DNA from: Flavobacterium sp. ACN2
Lineage (GTDB): Bacteria; Bacteroidota; Bacteroidia; Flavobacteriales; Flavobacteriaceae
Length of the DNA: 64,000 nt
Reading direction: 5' to 3'
NCBI RefSeq assembly: GCF_002303885.1
Contig: NZ_MRCM01000008.1
Location: 124,001-188,000, forward strand
Under the pieces are notes generated by a model. That model worked only from the letters and a program-made list of their open reading frames with translations, had not been told where the DNA came from and did not search any database. Position numbers and translations under genes: made by a program. Shown in pieces: positions 1-8,181 of the stretch. Within the stretch, counting starts at the first letter, position 1; every line of letters starts with the position of its first letter.

Positions 1-1
1 T

Positions 2-2698
2 GCTCCAGTTTTATCTCGTGTACAAGGGGTTGCTCAGGTAAACATTATTGGTGGTCAAGAGCGTGAGATTCAAGTAAACCTTGACGCAGTAAAAATGCAA
101 GGTTACGGACTTTCAGTTCCTCAGGTGCAGCAGACTATTTTAACTTCGAATCTGGATTTCCCAACGGGTAACATTCAAACTCGTAACCAAAAAATATTAA
201 TTCGTTTAGCGGGTAAATATAAAAACGTAGATGAATTAAGAAACTTAGTAGTTTCTTCACAAGACGGAATCCAAGTTCGTTTAGGAGATATCGCCGACGT
301 TCAGGATACGCAAAAAATCGCAGAGAAAATTGCGCGTGTAGATCAAAAAAGTGCGATTGTACTTCAAATTGTAAAACAGTCAGATGCTAATGCCGTTGCG
401 GTAAGTGAGCAATTGATTAAGACAATTAAGACTTTAGAGAACGATTATAAATCGGCTCAATTGAAATTGGAAGTAGCAAAAGACAGTACAGTCTTTACTC
501 TTGAAGCAGCAGATTCTGTTGTACACGATTTATTAATTGCGGTTATTCTGGTAGCTTTCGTAATGTTGTTCTTCTTGCACAGTATTAGAAACTCCTTGAT
601 CGTAATGGTATCTATTCCAGCATCTTTGATCGCAACATTTATCGGAATTTATTTATTAGGCTATACGCTTAACTTAATGTCTTTACTTGGTTTATCTCTT
701 GTTGTTGGTATTCTTGTGGATGACGCGATTGTGGTACTAGAGAATATTTATCGACATATGGAGATGGGTAAAAGCCGAATCCGTGCAGCTTATGATGGAA
801 CTGCCGAAATTGGTGCAACGGTAACTTCGATTACATTAGTAATTGTGGTAGTGTTCTTACCAATTGCGATGAGTACTGGATTAGTATCGAACATTATTAC
901 ACAGTTTTGTGTTACGGTAATTATTTCTACAATGTTCTCGTTATTGGCTTCATTTACGATTATTCCATGGTTATCTTCTCGTTTTGGAAAATTAGAGCAC
1001 ATTGAAGGTAAAAACCTTTTCGGAAAAATTATTCTTGGTTTCGAAAGTTATTTGACTCGTTTTACAAACTGGGTATCAAACTTGCTTAACTGGTGTTTAG
1101 ATCACTACATTAAAACAATGGGAGTTATTCTAGTAATGTTTTTTGGTACGATCTTCTGGTTAATGGGAGGCGGATATATTGGAGGAGAGTTCTTCGCATC
1201 ATCTGATAGTGGGGAGTTCTTAGTACAAATCGAGATGCCAAAAGATGCTTCGTTAGAGCAGACTAACTTTATGACGCAAAAAGCAGAAGCTTTCTTAAAA
1301 GGAGAGAAATATGTTTTCAGCCAGATTACAACAGTTGGACAAACTAGTGAAGGTTTAGGAGCTGCTCAGGCAACGGCATACAAAGCTGAGATTGACGTTA
1401 AAATGATCGATCAAAAAGATCGTACAGACGACGCCAACGTGTACGCTGCAAAAGTAAAACGTAAACTAGAAAAAGTTTTAGTTGGTGCAAAAGTAAAAAC
1501 AGTTCCGGTAGGTATCTTAGGTACTGCGGAGGATGCAACTTTAGGTTTGATCGTAACAGGTCCGAACGTAGAAAGCGCAATGAAATTTGCTAAACTTGCC
1601 GAAGCAGAATTACGTACAATTCCTGGAACAACTGAGATTAAATTAACAGTTGAGGACGGAAACCCAGAGATCAACGTTCAAGTTGACAGAGATAAAATGG
1701 CTGCTTTAGGATTAACACTTCAAACAGTTGGTTTAACGATGCAAACTGCTTATAGTGGAAACACAGACGGTAAATTTAGAGCTGGTGAATACGAATATGA
1801 CATCAACATTAAATACAACGAATTTGATAGAAAAAATATCACAGACGTTAGTAATTTGATTTTCATCAACAATGCTGGTCAACAGATTAAATTAAACCAA
1901 TTTGCAACAATTTCTGAAGGTTCTGGACCAAGTAAATTAGAGCGTAGAGATAAAACAGCTTCTGTAACTGTACAAGGTCAGAACGTTGGGGTTCCAGCAG
2001 GAACAATCGTTCAGCAATGGCAGGCGAAATTAGATAAATTGCAAAAACCAACAGGAGTTAATTACATCTGGGGTGGTGACCAAGAGAACCAATCAGAAGG
2101 ATTTGGTACTTTAGGAATTGCATTATTAGCCGCTATTATTTTGGTTTACCTTGTAATGGTTGGATTATATGACAGTTTTGTTCACCCGTTTGTCGTATTG
2201 TTCGCAATTCCGCTTTCGTTCATTGGAGTTTTATTTGCACTGGCATTAACAAACAATACCTTAAATATCTTTACGATCTTAGGGGTAATCATGTTGATTG
2301 GTCTGGTGTGTAAGAATGCGATCATGCTTGTCGATTATACCAATCAGCGAAGAGCAGCGGGAGAATCAATTAGAAATGCCCTAATCCAAGCAAACCACGC
2401 TCGTTTACGTCCGATCTTGATGACAACAATTGCGATGGTGTTTGGTATGTTCCCAATTGCATTAGCATCTGGAGCAGGAGCTGAATGGAAAAACGGATTA
2501 GCATGGGTAATCATTGGAGGTTTGATTTCATCATTATTCCTTACTTTGATTGTTGTACCAGTTATCTATGACATTATGGAGAAAATTATCCGTAAGTTCT
2601 CTAAAGGAGAAAAAATCGATTACGAAGCTGAAATGCATGCCGATTATGAGCATACAGAATTAAGCGAAGATGGTTTTAATCCGAAACATACACATTAA
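2..2698 (+). CDS. RND-family efflux transporter, inner-membrane pump (5' end cut off)
   Basis: Inner-membrane proton-driven pump of the HAE1/AcrB type, which works with a periplasmic adaptor and an outer-membrane channel to expel drugs or other toxic compounds. The open frame runs from the first bases of the window without a stop, so the gene begins upstream; about 898 residues are visible out of a usual 1030-1060. Direct evidence: the TM4 proton-relay signature GILVDDAIVVLENIYRHME with its paired Asp, the TM10 Lys in GLVCKNAIMLVDY, two blocks of TM helices and two periplasmic porter regions. The C-terminal tail is acidic and His-containing. The adaptor and channel genes would be expected upstream, outside the window. 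Substrate cannot be told from sequence. Confidence 0.95.
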   Translation, partial: APVLSRVQGVAQVNIIGGQEREIQVNLDAVKMQGYGLSVPQVQQTILTSNLDFPTGNIQTRNQKILIRLAGKYKNVDELRNLVVSSQDGIQVRLGDIADVQDTQKIAEKIARVDQKSAIVLQIVKQSDANAVAVSEQLIKTIKTLENDYKSAQLKLEVAKDSTVFTLEAADSVVHDLLIAVILVAFVMLFFLHSIRNSLIVMVSIPASLIATFIGIYLLGYTLNLMSLLGLSLVVGILVDDAIVVLENIYRHMEMGKSRIRAAYDGTAEIGATVTSITLVIVVVFLPIAMSTGLVSNIITQFCVTVIISTMFSLLASFTIIPWLSSRFGKLEHIEGKNLFGKIILGFESYLTRFTNWVSNLLNWCLDHYIKTMGVILVMFFGTIFWLMGGGYIGGEFFASSDSGEFLVQIEMPKDASLEQTNFMTQKAEAFLKGEKYVFSQITTVGQTSEGLGAAQATAYKAEIDVKMIDQKDRTDDANVYAAKVKRKLEKVLVGAKVKTVPVGILGTAEDATLGLIVTGPNVESAMKFAKLAEAELRTIPGTTEIKLTVEDGNPEINVQVDRDKMAALGLTLQTVGLTMQTAYSGNTDGKFRAGEYEYDINIKYNEFDRKNITDVSNLIFINNAGQQIKLNQFATISEGSGPSKLERRDKTASVTVQGQNVGVPAGTIVQQWQAKLDKLQKPTGVNYIWGGDQENQSEGFGTLGIALLAAIILVYLVMVGLYDSFVHPFVVLFAIPLSFIGVLFALALTNNTLNIFTILGVIMLIGLVCKNAIMLVDYTNQRRAAGESIRNALIQANHARLRPILMTTIAMVFGMFPIALASGAGAEWKNGLAWVIIGGLISSLFLTLIVVPVIYDIMEKIIRKFSKGEKIDYEAEMHADYEHTELSEDGFNPKHTH

Positions 2699-2751
2699 TA
2701 GTTTTGATTTTCAATAGAAATTCCAAAGTCCGAAATTGGAATTTCCCCATT

Positions 2752-2792
2752 AAAATCCCAAGTTCCTTCAATTAGGAATTTGGGATTTTTTT
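2752..2792 (+). terminator. Rho-independent terminator after the RND pump
   Basis: A 16-bp stem with a single G-U pair (arms 2752-2767 and 2774-2789) and a 6-nt loop runs into a T tract. It lies 54 bases after the RND stop codon. Confidence 0.7.
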
Positions 2793-2806
2793 ATGGGTAT
2801 TAAAAT

Positions 2807-2877
2807 ATAGCCCGTGGTTTCAACCACGAGTACACCATACATATAATACGTCTCCCGTGGTTGAAACCACGGGCTAT
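2807..2877. repeat. REP-like double palindrome
   Basis: Perfect 22-bp inverted repeat (2807-2828 and 2856-2877) around a 27-nt spacer. Each arm is itself a small palindrome (CGTGGTT-TC-AACCACG), so the element can form two short hairpins or one long one. This is the architecture of paired REP elements mobilised by TnpA-REP (RAYT) transposases. No transposase is in the window. Confidence 0.75.
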
Positions 2878-3041
2878 GTTAATAAAAATGATGAATATTG
2901 GGGAAGATCAGATTGAAAGAAATCCGCGTTTATTAAATTGGAATTTGGAATTTGAACTTTGGGATTTAAACATTGAGATTTGGAATTTTTCTATTGTTAA
3001 TTGAAAAATATGTTTATTTGCATCACCTTACTAAAATAATT

Positions 3042-4280
3042 ATGCTACAAAAAGATAAGTCTGCAGCTATTGGTTTTATTTTCATAACCATGTTAATAGA
3101 CATTACAGGATGGGGGATTATTATTCCTGTAATACCAAAATTAATCGAAGAATTGATTCATGGAGACATCAGCGAAGCGGCAAAAATAGGCGGCTGGTTA
3201 ACTTTCGCGTATGCGATAACCCAATTTGTATTTGCTCCTGTAATTGGAAATTTAAGTGATAAATTCGGAAGAAGACCAATCATCTTAATTTCCCTTTTCG
3301 GATTTTCTTTAGATTATATTTTACTGGCGTTCTCGCCAACCATTATCTGGCTTTTTATCGGAAGGATTATTGCTGGAGTCACCGGCGCGAGTATTACAAC
3401 CGCTTCGGCTTATATTGCCGATGTCAGCACTCCTGAGAATAGAGCTAAGAATTTCGGATTAGTCGGCGCTGCTTTCGGATTAGGATTTATCATCGGACCA
3501 GTTATTGGAGGGCTTTTAGGTCAGTACGGATCACGAGTTCCTTTTTATGCTGCGGCCATTTTGTGTATGGTAAACTTTCTTTATGGATTTTTTATTTTAC
3601 CAGAATCTCTTAAAAAAGAAAACCGCAGACCTTTTGATTGGAAACGTGCCAATCCGATTGGAGCTATTTTAGGTTTGAGAAAATATCCAACTTTAATTGG
3701 TTTAATTGCTGCAATATTTTTGTTGTATGTAGGTTCTCATGCCGTACAAAGTAATTGGAGTTTCTTTACCATTTATCAATTTAATTGGGACGAAAGAATG
3801 ATCGGAATCTCATTAGGAATAATCGGTCTTTTGGTAGGAGTTGTGCAAGGTGGATTGGTTAGATACATCAATCCGAAGATTGGAAACGAGAAAAGTATTT
3901 ACATTGGTTTAGCTTTATATACAGTCGGAATGCTGTTGTTTGCTTTTGCAACAGAAAGCTGGATGATGTTTGTATTTTTAATTCCGTATTGTCTTGGCGG
4001 AATTGCTGGACCAGCACTACAATCTGTTGTTGCAAGTAAAGTAGAACCAAGCGAGCAAGGAGAAATTCAAGGAACTTTAACCAGTTTAATGAGTGCTTCT
4101 TCTATTATTGGTCCGCCAATGATGGCCAATACATTTTACTTTTTTACGCACGATGATGCACCGTTTAAATTTGCTGGAGCGCCTTTTATTTTAGGAGGAG
4201 TTTTAATGTTGTTAAGTACAGTTGTTGCTTATTTTTCATTGAAAAAACATGCTGTTCCACAAATAGAAAAGAAACAGTAA
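3042..4280 (+). CDS. MFS transporter, TetA/DHA1-like multidrug exporter
   Basis: Twelve-helix major facilitator of the DHA1 (TetA-like) type, an H+-driven exporter of drugs or other small molecules in the inner membrane. The 412-aa protein has motif A between TM2 and TM3 (GNLSDKFGRRP) and a motif-C-like Gly-rich TM5 (GLGFIIGPVIGGLLG). An in-frame ATG at 2973 exists, but the stretch 2973-3041 encodes an atypical N-terminus, so the ATG at 3042 (MLQKDKSAAIGFIF) is preferred. It follows a REP element and is convergent with the next gene, sharing a bidirectional terminator. Substrate unknown. Confidence 0.9.
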   Translation: MLQKDKSAAIGFIFITMLIDITGWGIIIPVIPKLIEELIHGDISEAAKIGGWLTFAYAITQFVFAPVIGNLSDKFGRRPIILISLFGFSLDYILLAFSPTIIWLFIGRIIAGVTGASITTASAYIADVSTPENRAKNFGLVGAAFGLGFIIGPVIGGLLGQYGSRVPFYAAAILCMVNFLYGFFILPESLKKENRRPFDWKRANPIGAILGLRKYPTLIGLIAAIFLLYVGSHAVQSNWSFFTIYQFNWDERMIGISLGIIGLLVGVVQGGLVRYINPKIGNEKSIYIGLALYTVGMLLFAFATESWMMFVFLIPYCLGGIAGPALQSVVASKVEPSEQGEIQGTLTSLMSASSIIGPPMMANTFYFFTHDDAPFKFAGAPFILGGVLMLLSTVVAYFSLKKHAVPQIEKKQ

Positions 4281-4297
4281 AAGCTATATTTTAAAGT

Positions 4298-4333
4298 AAA
4301 AAGCCTTCATATTTAAATATGAAGGCTTTTTTT
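4298..4333. terminator. Bidirectional terminator between convergent genes
   Basis: Perfect palindrome (arms AAAAGCCTTCATATTT and its complement) with an A run on one side and a T run on the other. It lies between the convergent MFS gene and the SprB-repeat gene and should terminate both. Confidence 0.85.
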
Positions 4334-4348
4334 ATTTTTGGTGAAGTT

Positions 4349-6337
4349 TTATTCCTTAATGAATTTTGCAGCTTTTTCTTTTCCGTCAGATTTTATATTT
4401 AAAATATACATTCCTTTAGCAAGATTTGACAAATCAATTTCATAATTTGTTTTATTTATTTTTCTTGATAAAACAGCTTGTCCTGAAACAGAGAAAATTT
4501 GAATGTCTTCAATTATTGATTTGTTTTTAATCGTTAAAATATGTTTTACAGGATTTGGGTAAAACTGAAAACCAGTCAAGTCAAAATCTGGAGTAGAAAG
4601 CGAACCGTTTAATTTTGCAGTTACAGCAAGACGTTCTTTACTTTCAATTCCGTTTATAGTTTGAGAAGCATAATAAGTTACACCATCAACCAAAACCGTA
4701 GACAATGGTAAAGAAGGTTCTATGGCAACTTTACTTGTTTTTCCGGTTGGAGAAGTTCCTGGTCTACTGTACCATTTAATGTTTTGACCATTAATAACAA
4801 GATCACCTAAAGTTTGCCCAGACTTGAATTCTAAAACTATTTCTGTTTTTCCATCAATTATTGGAGCTGGCGGATTAACCGTTATATATAACATGGTGAA
4901 ACAGCCATTTTCATCGATAACATAAATTTCATGATTTCCAAAACTTACATTTGTAAAGACATTATTAGTCACACGTTCGAAAAGATCTAAAGAATAAAGA
5001 TATTTTCCAGTTCCTCCAACTGCATTTACAGTTATGGTCTGATTTTCAATATTTGCACTTACAATTATTGGATCAGGCTCACTTATATGTATTATTGATG
5101 ATCTTATACTGCAGTTTACGGCATCAATAACATCAACAGTGTAATCTCCCACTCCTAAATATTTAAAAATATTAGACGATTGCGGGTCTGTTAGTTGAGT
5201 TCCAATGGCGTTTCTAAGTTGGAATTTGTAGGGAAAAACACCGCCAGTTGCATTTGCTTCAATTGATCCGTCTGCTGCTGATTTACAGGATACATTTTTG
5301 GCTGTTAAATCAACAGATATTGGGTTATATTGTCTTATAAGAATGTTTTGTGTAAATGTACAGTTTGCATCATCTTTTGTTGTTATAGAATAAGCGCCTG
5401 GTTCTAAGTTGTTTAAAGTAAAGTTAGATGTTTGATTAGTTATATAAGGAGCACCATTTATAGAATACTGGTATGGCAGTTTTCCGCCTTCAGTAACAAT
5501 TTTAATTGAACCTTTGTTATTACAAGTAGTATTGGTTATCGCAGCCATTGAAGATAAAGTAGATTTATATTGATTGACTGTAACGTTTGTTGAAGCAATA
5601 CATCCAACTTGATCTTTTATGTATACAGTATGAGTTCCAGCTTTTAAATCGCTTGATGTATTTGAATTTAAATAATTTATGCCATCAAAAGAATAAGTAT
5701 AAAAAGATGCCCCTCCAGTTCCTGTGATTGTAACAATATCTTTATCGCCACAACTAACACCTTCTGTAACAGTTGCATTTGCAATCAATGGAGTATAGCT
5801 GCCTACTTGTATGTGTAAAGGATTATTGAGAGGTGCACAATTTTTACTGTCTCTAATCAGAACTGTATAGTTTCCAGGATCTAAATAGAAGAAACTTGTT
5901 GGCTTGTAAGTTTCTCCATAATCAAGAGAATAATAATAAGTGGTATTGCCTCCTGGCCCAACTATCATAATTTGTGATTTTGGTTGATCACAAGTTATTG
6001 CAGTTGTGAGATATTGAACTTCAAAAGAGGGATAGAAACTTAACTCAAAATAGTTAATGCTAATAGTGCCATTATTATTTATTCTGGCATATATAGTGCG
6101 AGGATTATAAGAAGAATACCTTACAGGATCTGGTATTGCATTTATATTATTATTAGCGTCTTCAAGACTTAGATGATAGCTGACGGTTGTCTGCAATGGA
6201 TTTAAATTTCCAATTAATTCCGCACTTTTAGTAGTCAAATTAAATAAAGGATAATTTTGGCAGGTTTCAAGTTTGCTAATCTGAGCAAAAATTAAAGTAG
6301 GCAATAAAAAGAGAAAACAAAGTAGAGTTTTTTTCAT
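4349..6337 (-). CDS. Secreted SprB-repeat protein with T9SS type A sorting domain
   Basis: Extracellular or surface protein exported by the Sec pathway and then the type IX secretion system. The 662-aa product has a signal peptide (MKKTLLCFLFLLPTLIFAQ), several consecutive SprB-like Ig-fold repeats (recurring patterns such as GGxxPYxYSINGA and AGxYTVxVxDxxxCS, about residues 140-480), and a C-terminal T9SS type A domain with FYPNPVKHILTI, VSGQ and KGMYILNIK motifs. SprB repeats occur in the SprB gliding adhesin, so adhesion is a plausible role. The ATG at 6337 is preferred over the in-frame ATG at 6376 because it places the signal peptide at the N-terminus. It appears to be transcribed alone. 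Confidence 0.9.
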   Translation of the reverse strand: MKKTLLCFLFLLPTLIFAQISKLETCQNYPLFNLTTKSAELIGNLNPLQTTVSYHLSLEDANNNINAIPDPVRYSSYNPRTIYARINNNGTISINYFELSFYPSFEVQYLTTAITCDQPKSQIMIVGPGGNTTYYYSLDYGETYKPTSFFYLDPGNYTVLIRDSKNCAPLNNPLHIQVGSYTPLIANATVTEGVSCGDKDIVTITGTGGASFYTYSFDGINYLNSNTSSDLKAGTHTVYIKDQVGCIASTNVTVNQYKSTLSSMAAITNTTCNNKGSIKIVTEGGKLPYQYSINGAPYITNQTSNFTLNNLEPGAYSITTKDDANCTFTQNILIRQYNPISVDLTAKNVSCKSAADGSIEANATGGVFPYKFQLRNAIGTQLTDPQSSNIFKYLGVGDYTVDVIDAVNCSIRSSIIHISEPDPIIVSANIENQTITVNAVGGTGKYLYSLDLFERVTNNVFTNVSFGNHEIYVIDENGCFTMLYITVNPPAPIIDGKTEIVLEFKSGQTLGDLVINGQNIKWYSRPGTSPTGKTSKVAIEPSLPLSTVLVDGVTYYASQTINGIESKERLAVTAKLNGSLSTPDFDLTGFQFYPNPVKHILTIKNKSIIEDIQIFSVSGQAVLSRKINKTNYEIDLSNLAKGMYILNIKSDGKEKAAKFIKE

Positions 6338-6364
6338 ACAGATATATTTGTTAAAATAGCTCAA

Positions 6365-6372
6365 CAAATATA
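6365..6372 (-). promoter_or_regulatory. Candidate -7 element TATATTTG for the SprB-repeat gene
   Basis: Exact match to the Bacteroidota -7 motif TAnnTTTG, 28 bases upstream of the chosen ATG. No clear -33 TTG is seen at the usual spacing. Confidence 0.4.
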
Positions 6373-6390
6373 TCAAAAAAAGGGATTGTC

Positions 6391-6828
6391 TTATTTTAAA
6401 TACAAATAATGGTTAAAATAGTCAATAATTGCTTTTCCTTGCAATAAAACATCGGCACCAATAATACCGTGAACCGGTTTTGCCTTGTACGATTCTAATG
6501 CTTCGTTTACATGCGAAAGATCAAAAATGACAATGCTAAAATCTTTACTTTTCCAGCTGCCTAATTGCAGTTTATTTTGAGACGAAATCTGTGTTGCCAT
6601 TCCAGTCCCGCCAGCTCCAGAAGCTTTTGTTTTAGAATTTTTTGCAGCAAGTTCAAAACGTTCAATAGACTCAAAACCTACACAAGTATTTGATGCGCCT
6701 GTATCTAAAATAAAATTTCCAGAATAGCCATTAATTTTAGCTTTAATTAGTAAATGCTGTGTTTTGGTTATTTTAAACTTTATTTTTTTGTACTTCTCTA
6801 TTTTGAGAATTTCGTGAAGATTTTCCAT
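6391..6828 (-). CDS. Retropepsin-like aspartic protease family protein
   Basis: Small clan-AA aspartic-protease-fold protein, 145 aa, with the signature FILDTGASNTCVG (catalytic-type Asp at residue 42) and a later hydrophobic-GIIGADVL motif that matches the second conserved element of the family. Such single-domain proteins act as dimers if active; the physiological substrate is unknown. An in-frame ATG at 6948 would add 40 residues containing one hydrophobic helix (a possible membrane anchor). The start at 6828 is preferred because a TATTTTTG promoter motif lies 22 bases upstream, inside the longer reading, and because the extension looks non-conserved; this is inference. Confidence 0.75.
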   Translation of the reverse strand: MENLHEILKIEKYKKIKFKITKTQHLLIKAKINGYSGNFILDTGASNTCVGFESIERFELAAKNSKTKASGAGGTGMATQISSQNKLQLGSWKSKDFSIVIFDLSHVNEALESYKAKPVHGIIGADVLLQGKAIIDYFNHYLYLK

Positions 6829-6849
6829 TCCTACGTATTGATTGAAACT

Positions 6850-6857
6850 CAAAAATA
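6850..6857 (-). promoter_or_regulatory. Candidate -7 element TATTTTTG for the retropepsin-like gene
   Basis: Matches TAnnTTTG and sits 22 bases before the ATG at 6828. If used, it excludes the longer start at 6948. Confidence 0.4.
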
Positions 6858-7081
6858 AAGCAATTAAACCCAAAAAACTAATGATATGCAAAAGATATAA
6901 TTGCAAGCCTTTTAGGAGTTCCGAAATATACGGTAGGTCGTTTCTCATTTTATTCCTTTCTTTTTTTTAGCTTTTTAATGAAGTTTTTTTGATTATATGC
7001 AGTTGATTATAATGTGGTTACCTTTTGTTTTTTAAGATTTTTAGGATTCTTTTTTTTAAATTAGCTATAAAATGCTTTTTT

Positions 7082-8050
7082 ATGGATCTAAATACAATTC
7101 ATCCTGATCAAAAATATATCGACGGACTTGCTGCAAATGACTCGGTAGTAATTGAAATGATATATAAAAAGTTTGCGCCCAAAGTGGTCCAGTTTATAAC
7201 CAATAATTCTGGAGACAAAGATCAAGCGCAGGATGTGGTTCACGAAATCATGGTTTTGCTTTTTAATCAGGCGAAAGCAGGAAAACTTCACCTAACATGT
7301 CCATTTGATGCTTATTTTTTCTTGCTCTGTAAAAGACGCTGGCTAAACGAACTGAAAAATTCTGCCCATAAGGATGTGACAATTTATGAAAACGTGGTAT
7401 CTGTTAATGAATCTGCTCACGAATTGATTGCTCAAACAGAAAAATTTGAAGAAGAACAAAAGCATTATGGAAACGAAAACAAACTGGAAATAGAGGATAG
7501 AATTGCTTTTGAAGAAAACCTGACTAAAATTTCCGATAAATATTTCAATAAAAAGAAACATAAAACAGCGTCGCTTAAACCTTGGTATTTTGCCGTAGCA
7601 ATTTCTATAATTGTAATGTTCGGATTGTTTTTCTTCGATTATAGACATTATCCTAATTTTGAAGATTATAACCATCCAGAAAGTGCTTATTTTACAGAAA
7701 GAGGGGTTTCTGAAGCAATTTTAAAACAAGCAGAAAATAATTTTAACGGAAAAAGATATGATACCGCGATTCCGATTTTTGAAATGATTTTAAAAGAAAA
7801 CAATTCAGACGAAATAAAATATTTTTATGCTGTTTCATTATTGCAGGTAAGCAAATACGTAAAAGCAGAAACCATTTTTAAAGAATTGGAAGCTGGAAAT
7901 TCTATTTACAAAGAAAAAGCAAAGTGGAATCTGGCTTTATCTAAGCTAAAACAAGGAAAATATAACGAATGCAAAGCCATTTTACAGACTATTTCGCAAG
8001 ACTATGAAGGCTATGATGACGTAGAACAACTGCTAGAAGAATTGGAATAA
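7082..8050 (+). CDS. Apparent fusion: truncated ECF-type sigma factor N-terminus joined to a membrane/TPR protein
   Basis: Residues 1-115 look like region 2 of an extracytoplasmic-function sigma factor (DQAQDVVHEIMVLLF, then FDAYFFLLCKRRWLNELK). The expected region 4 DNA-binding HTH is missing. Instead, after about residue 130, the sequence reads like the start of a separate anti-sigma/TPR membrane protein (EIEDRIAFEENL), followed by one TM helix (168-185) and TPR-like helices (217-320). Neighbouring flavobacterial genomes commonly carry a sigma gene followed by such a membrane protein (recalled, not searched), so an in-frame deletion that fused the two is the simplest reading. The start is the ATG at 7082; the longer ATG at 7025 encodes an unlikely Phe-rich leader. 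A working sigma factor is doubtful without region 4. Confidence 0.65.
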   Translation: MDLNTIHPDQKYIDGLAANDSVVIEMIYKKFAPKVVQFITNNSGDKDQAQDVVHEIMVLLFNQAKAGKLHLTCPFDAYFFLLCKRRWLNELKNSAHKDVTIYENVVSVNESAHELIAQTEKFEEEQKHYGNENKLEIEDRIAFEENLTKISDKYFNKKKHKTASLKPWYFAVAISIIVMFGLFFFDYRHYPNFEDYNHPESAYFTERGVSEAILKQAENNFNGKRYDTAIPIFEMILKENNSDEIKYFYAVSLLQVSKYVKAETIFKELEAGNSIYKEKAKWNLALSKLKQGKYNECKAILQTISQDYEGYDDVEQLLEELE

Positions 8051-8094
8051 AAATTAATTATTAAGAAAAATTTTATCTCTTTACGGAAAACCTC

Positions 8095-8137
8095 AATCGA
8101 ATTTGGAATTTTAGTTCTAAATTCGATTTTCTTTTTT
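8095..8137 (+). terminator. Rho-independent terminator
   Basis: Stem AATCGAATTT / AAATTCGATT (8095-8104 and 8119-8128) followed by a T-rich run. It closes the sigma/TPR gene. Confidence 0.6.
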
Positions 8138-8181
8138 AAGGAATAGCCCAAAATCAATTTAACCTAACCATTAAAACCAAA

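Noticed and set aside
2807..2877. Inverted repeat considered as ends of an insertion sequence
   Set aside because: Only 27 bases lie between the arms and there is no transposase; a REP-like element fits better.
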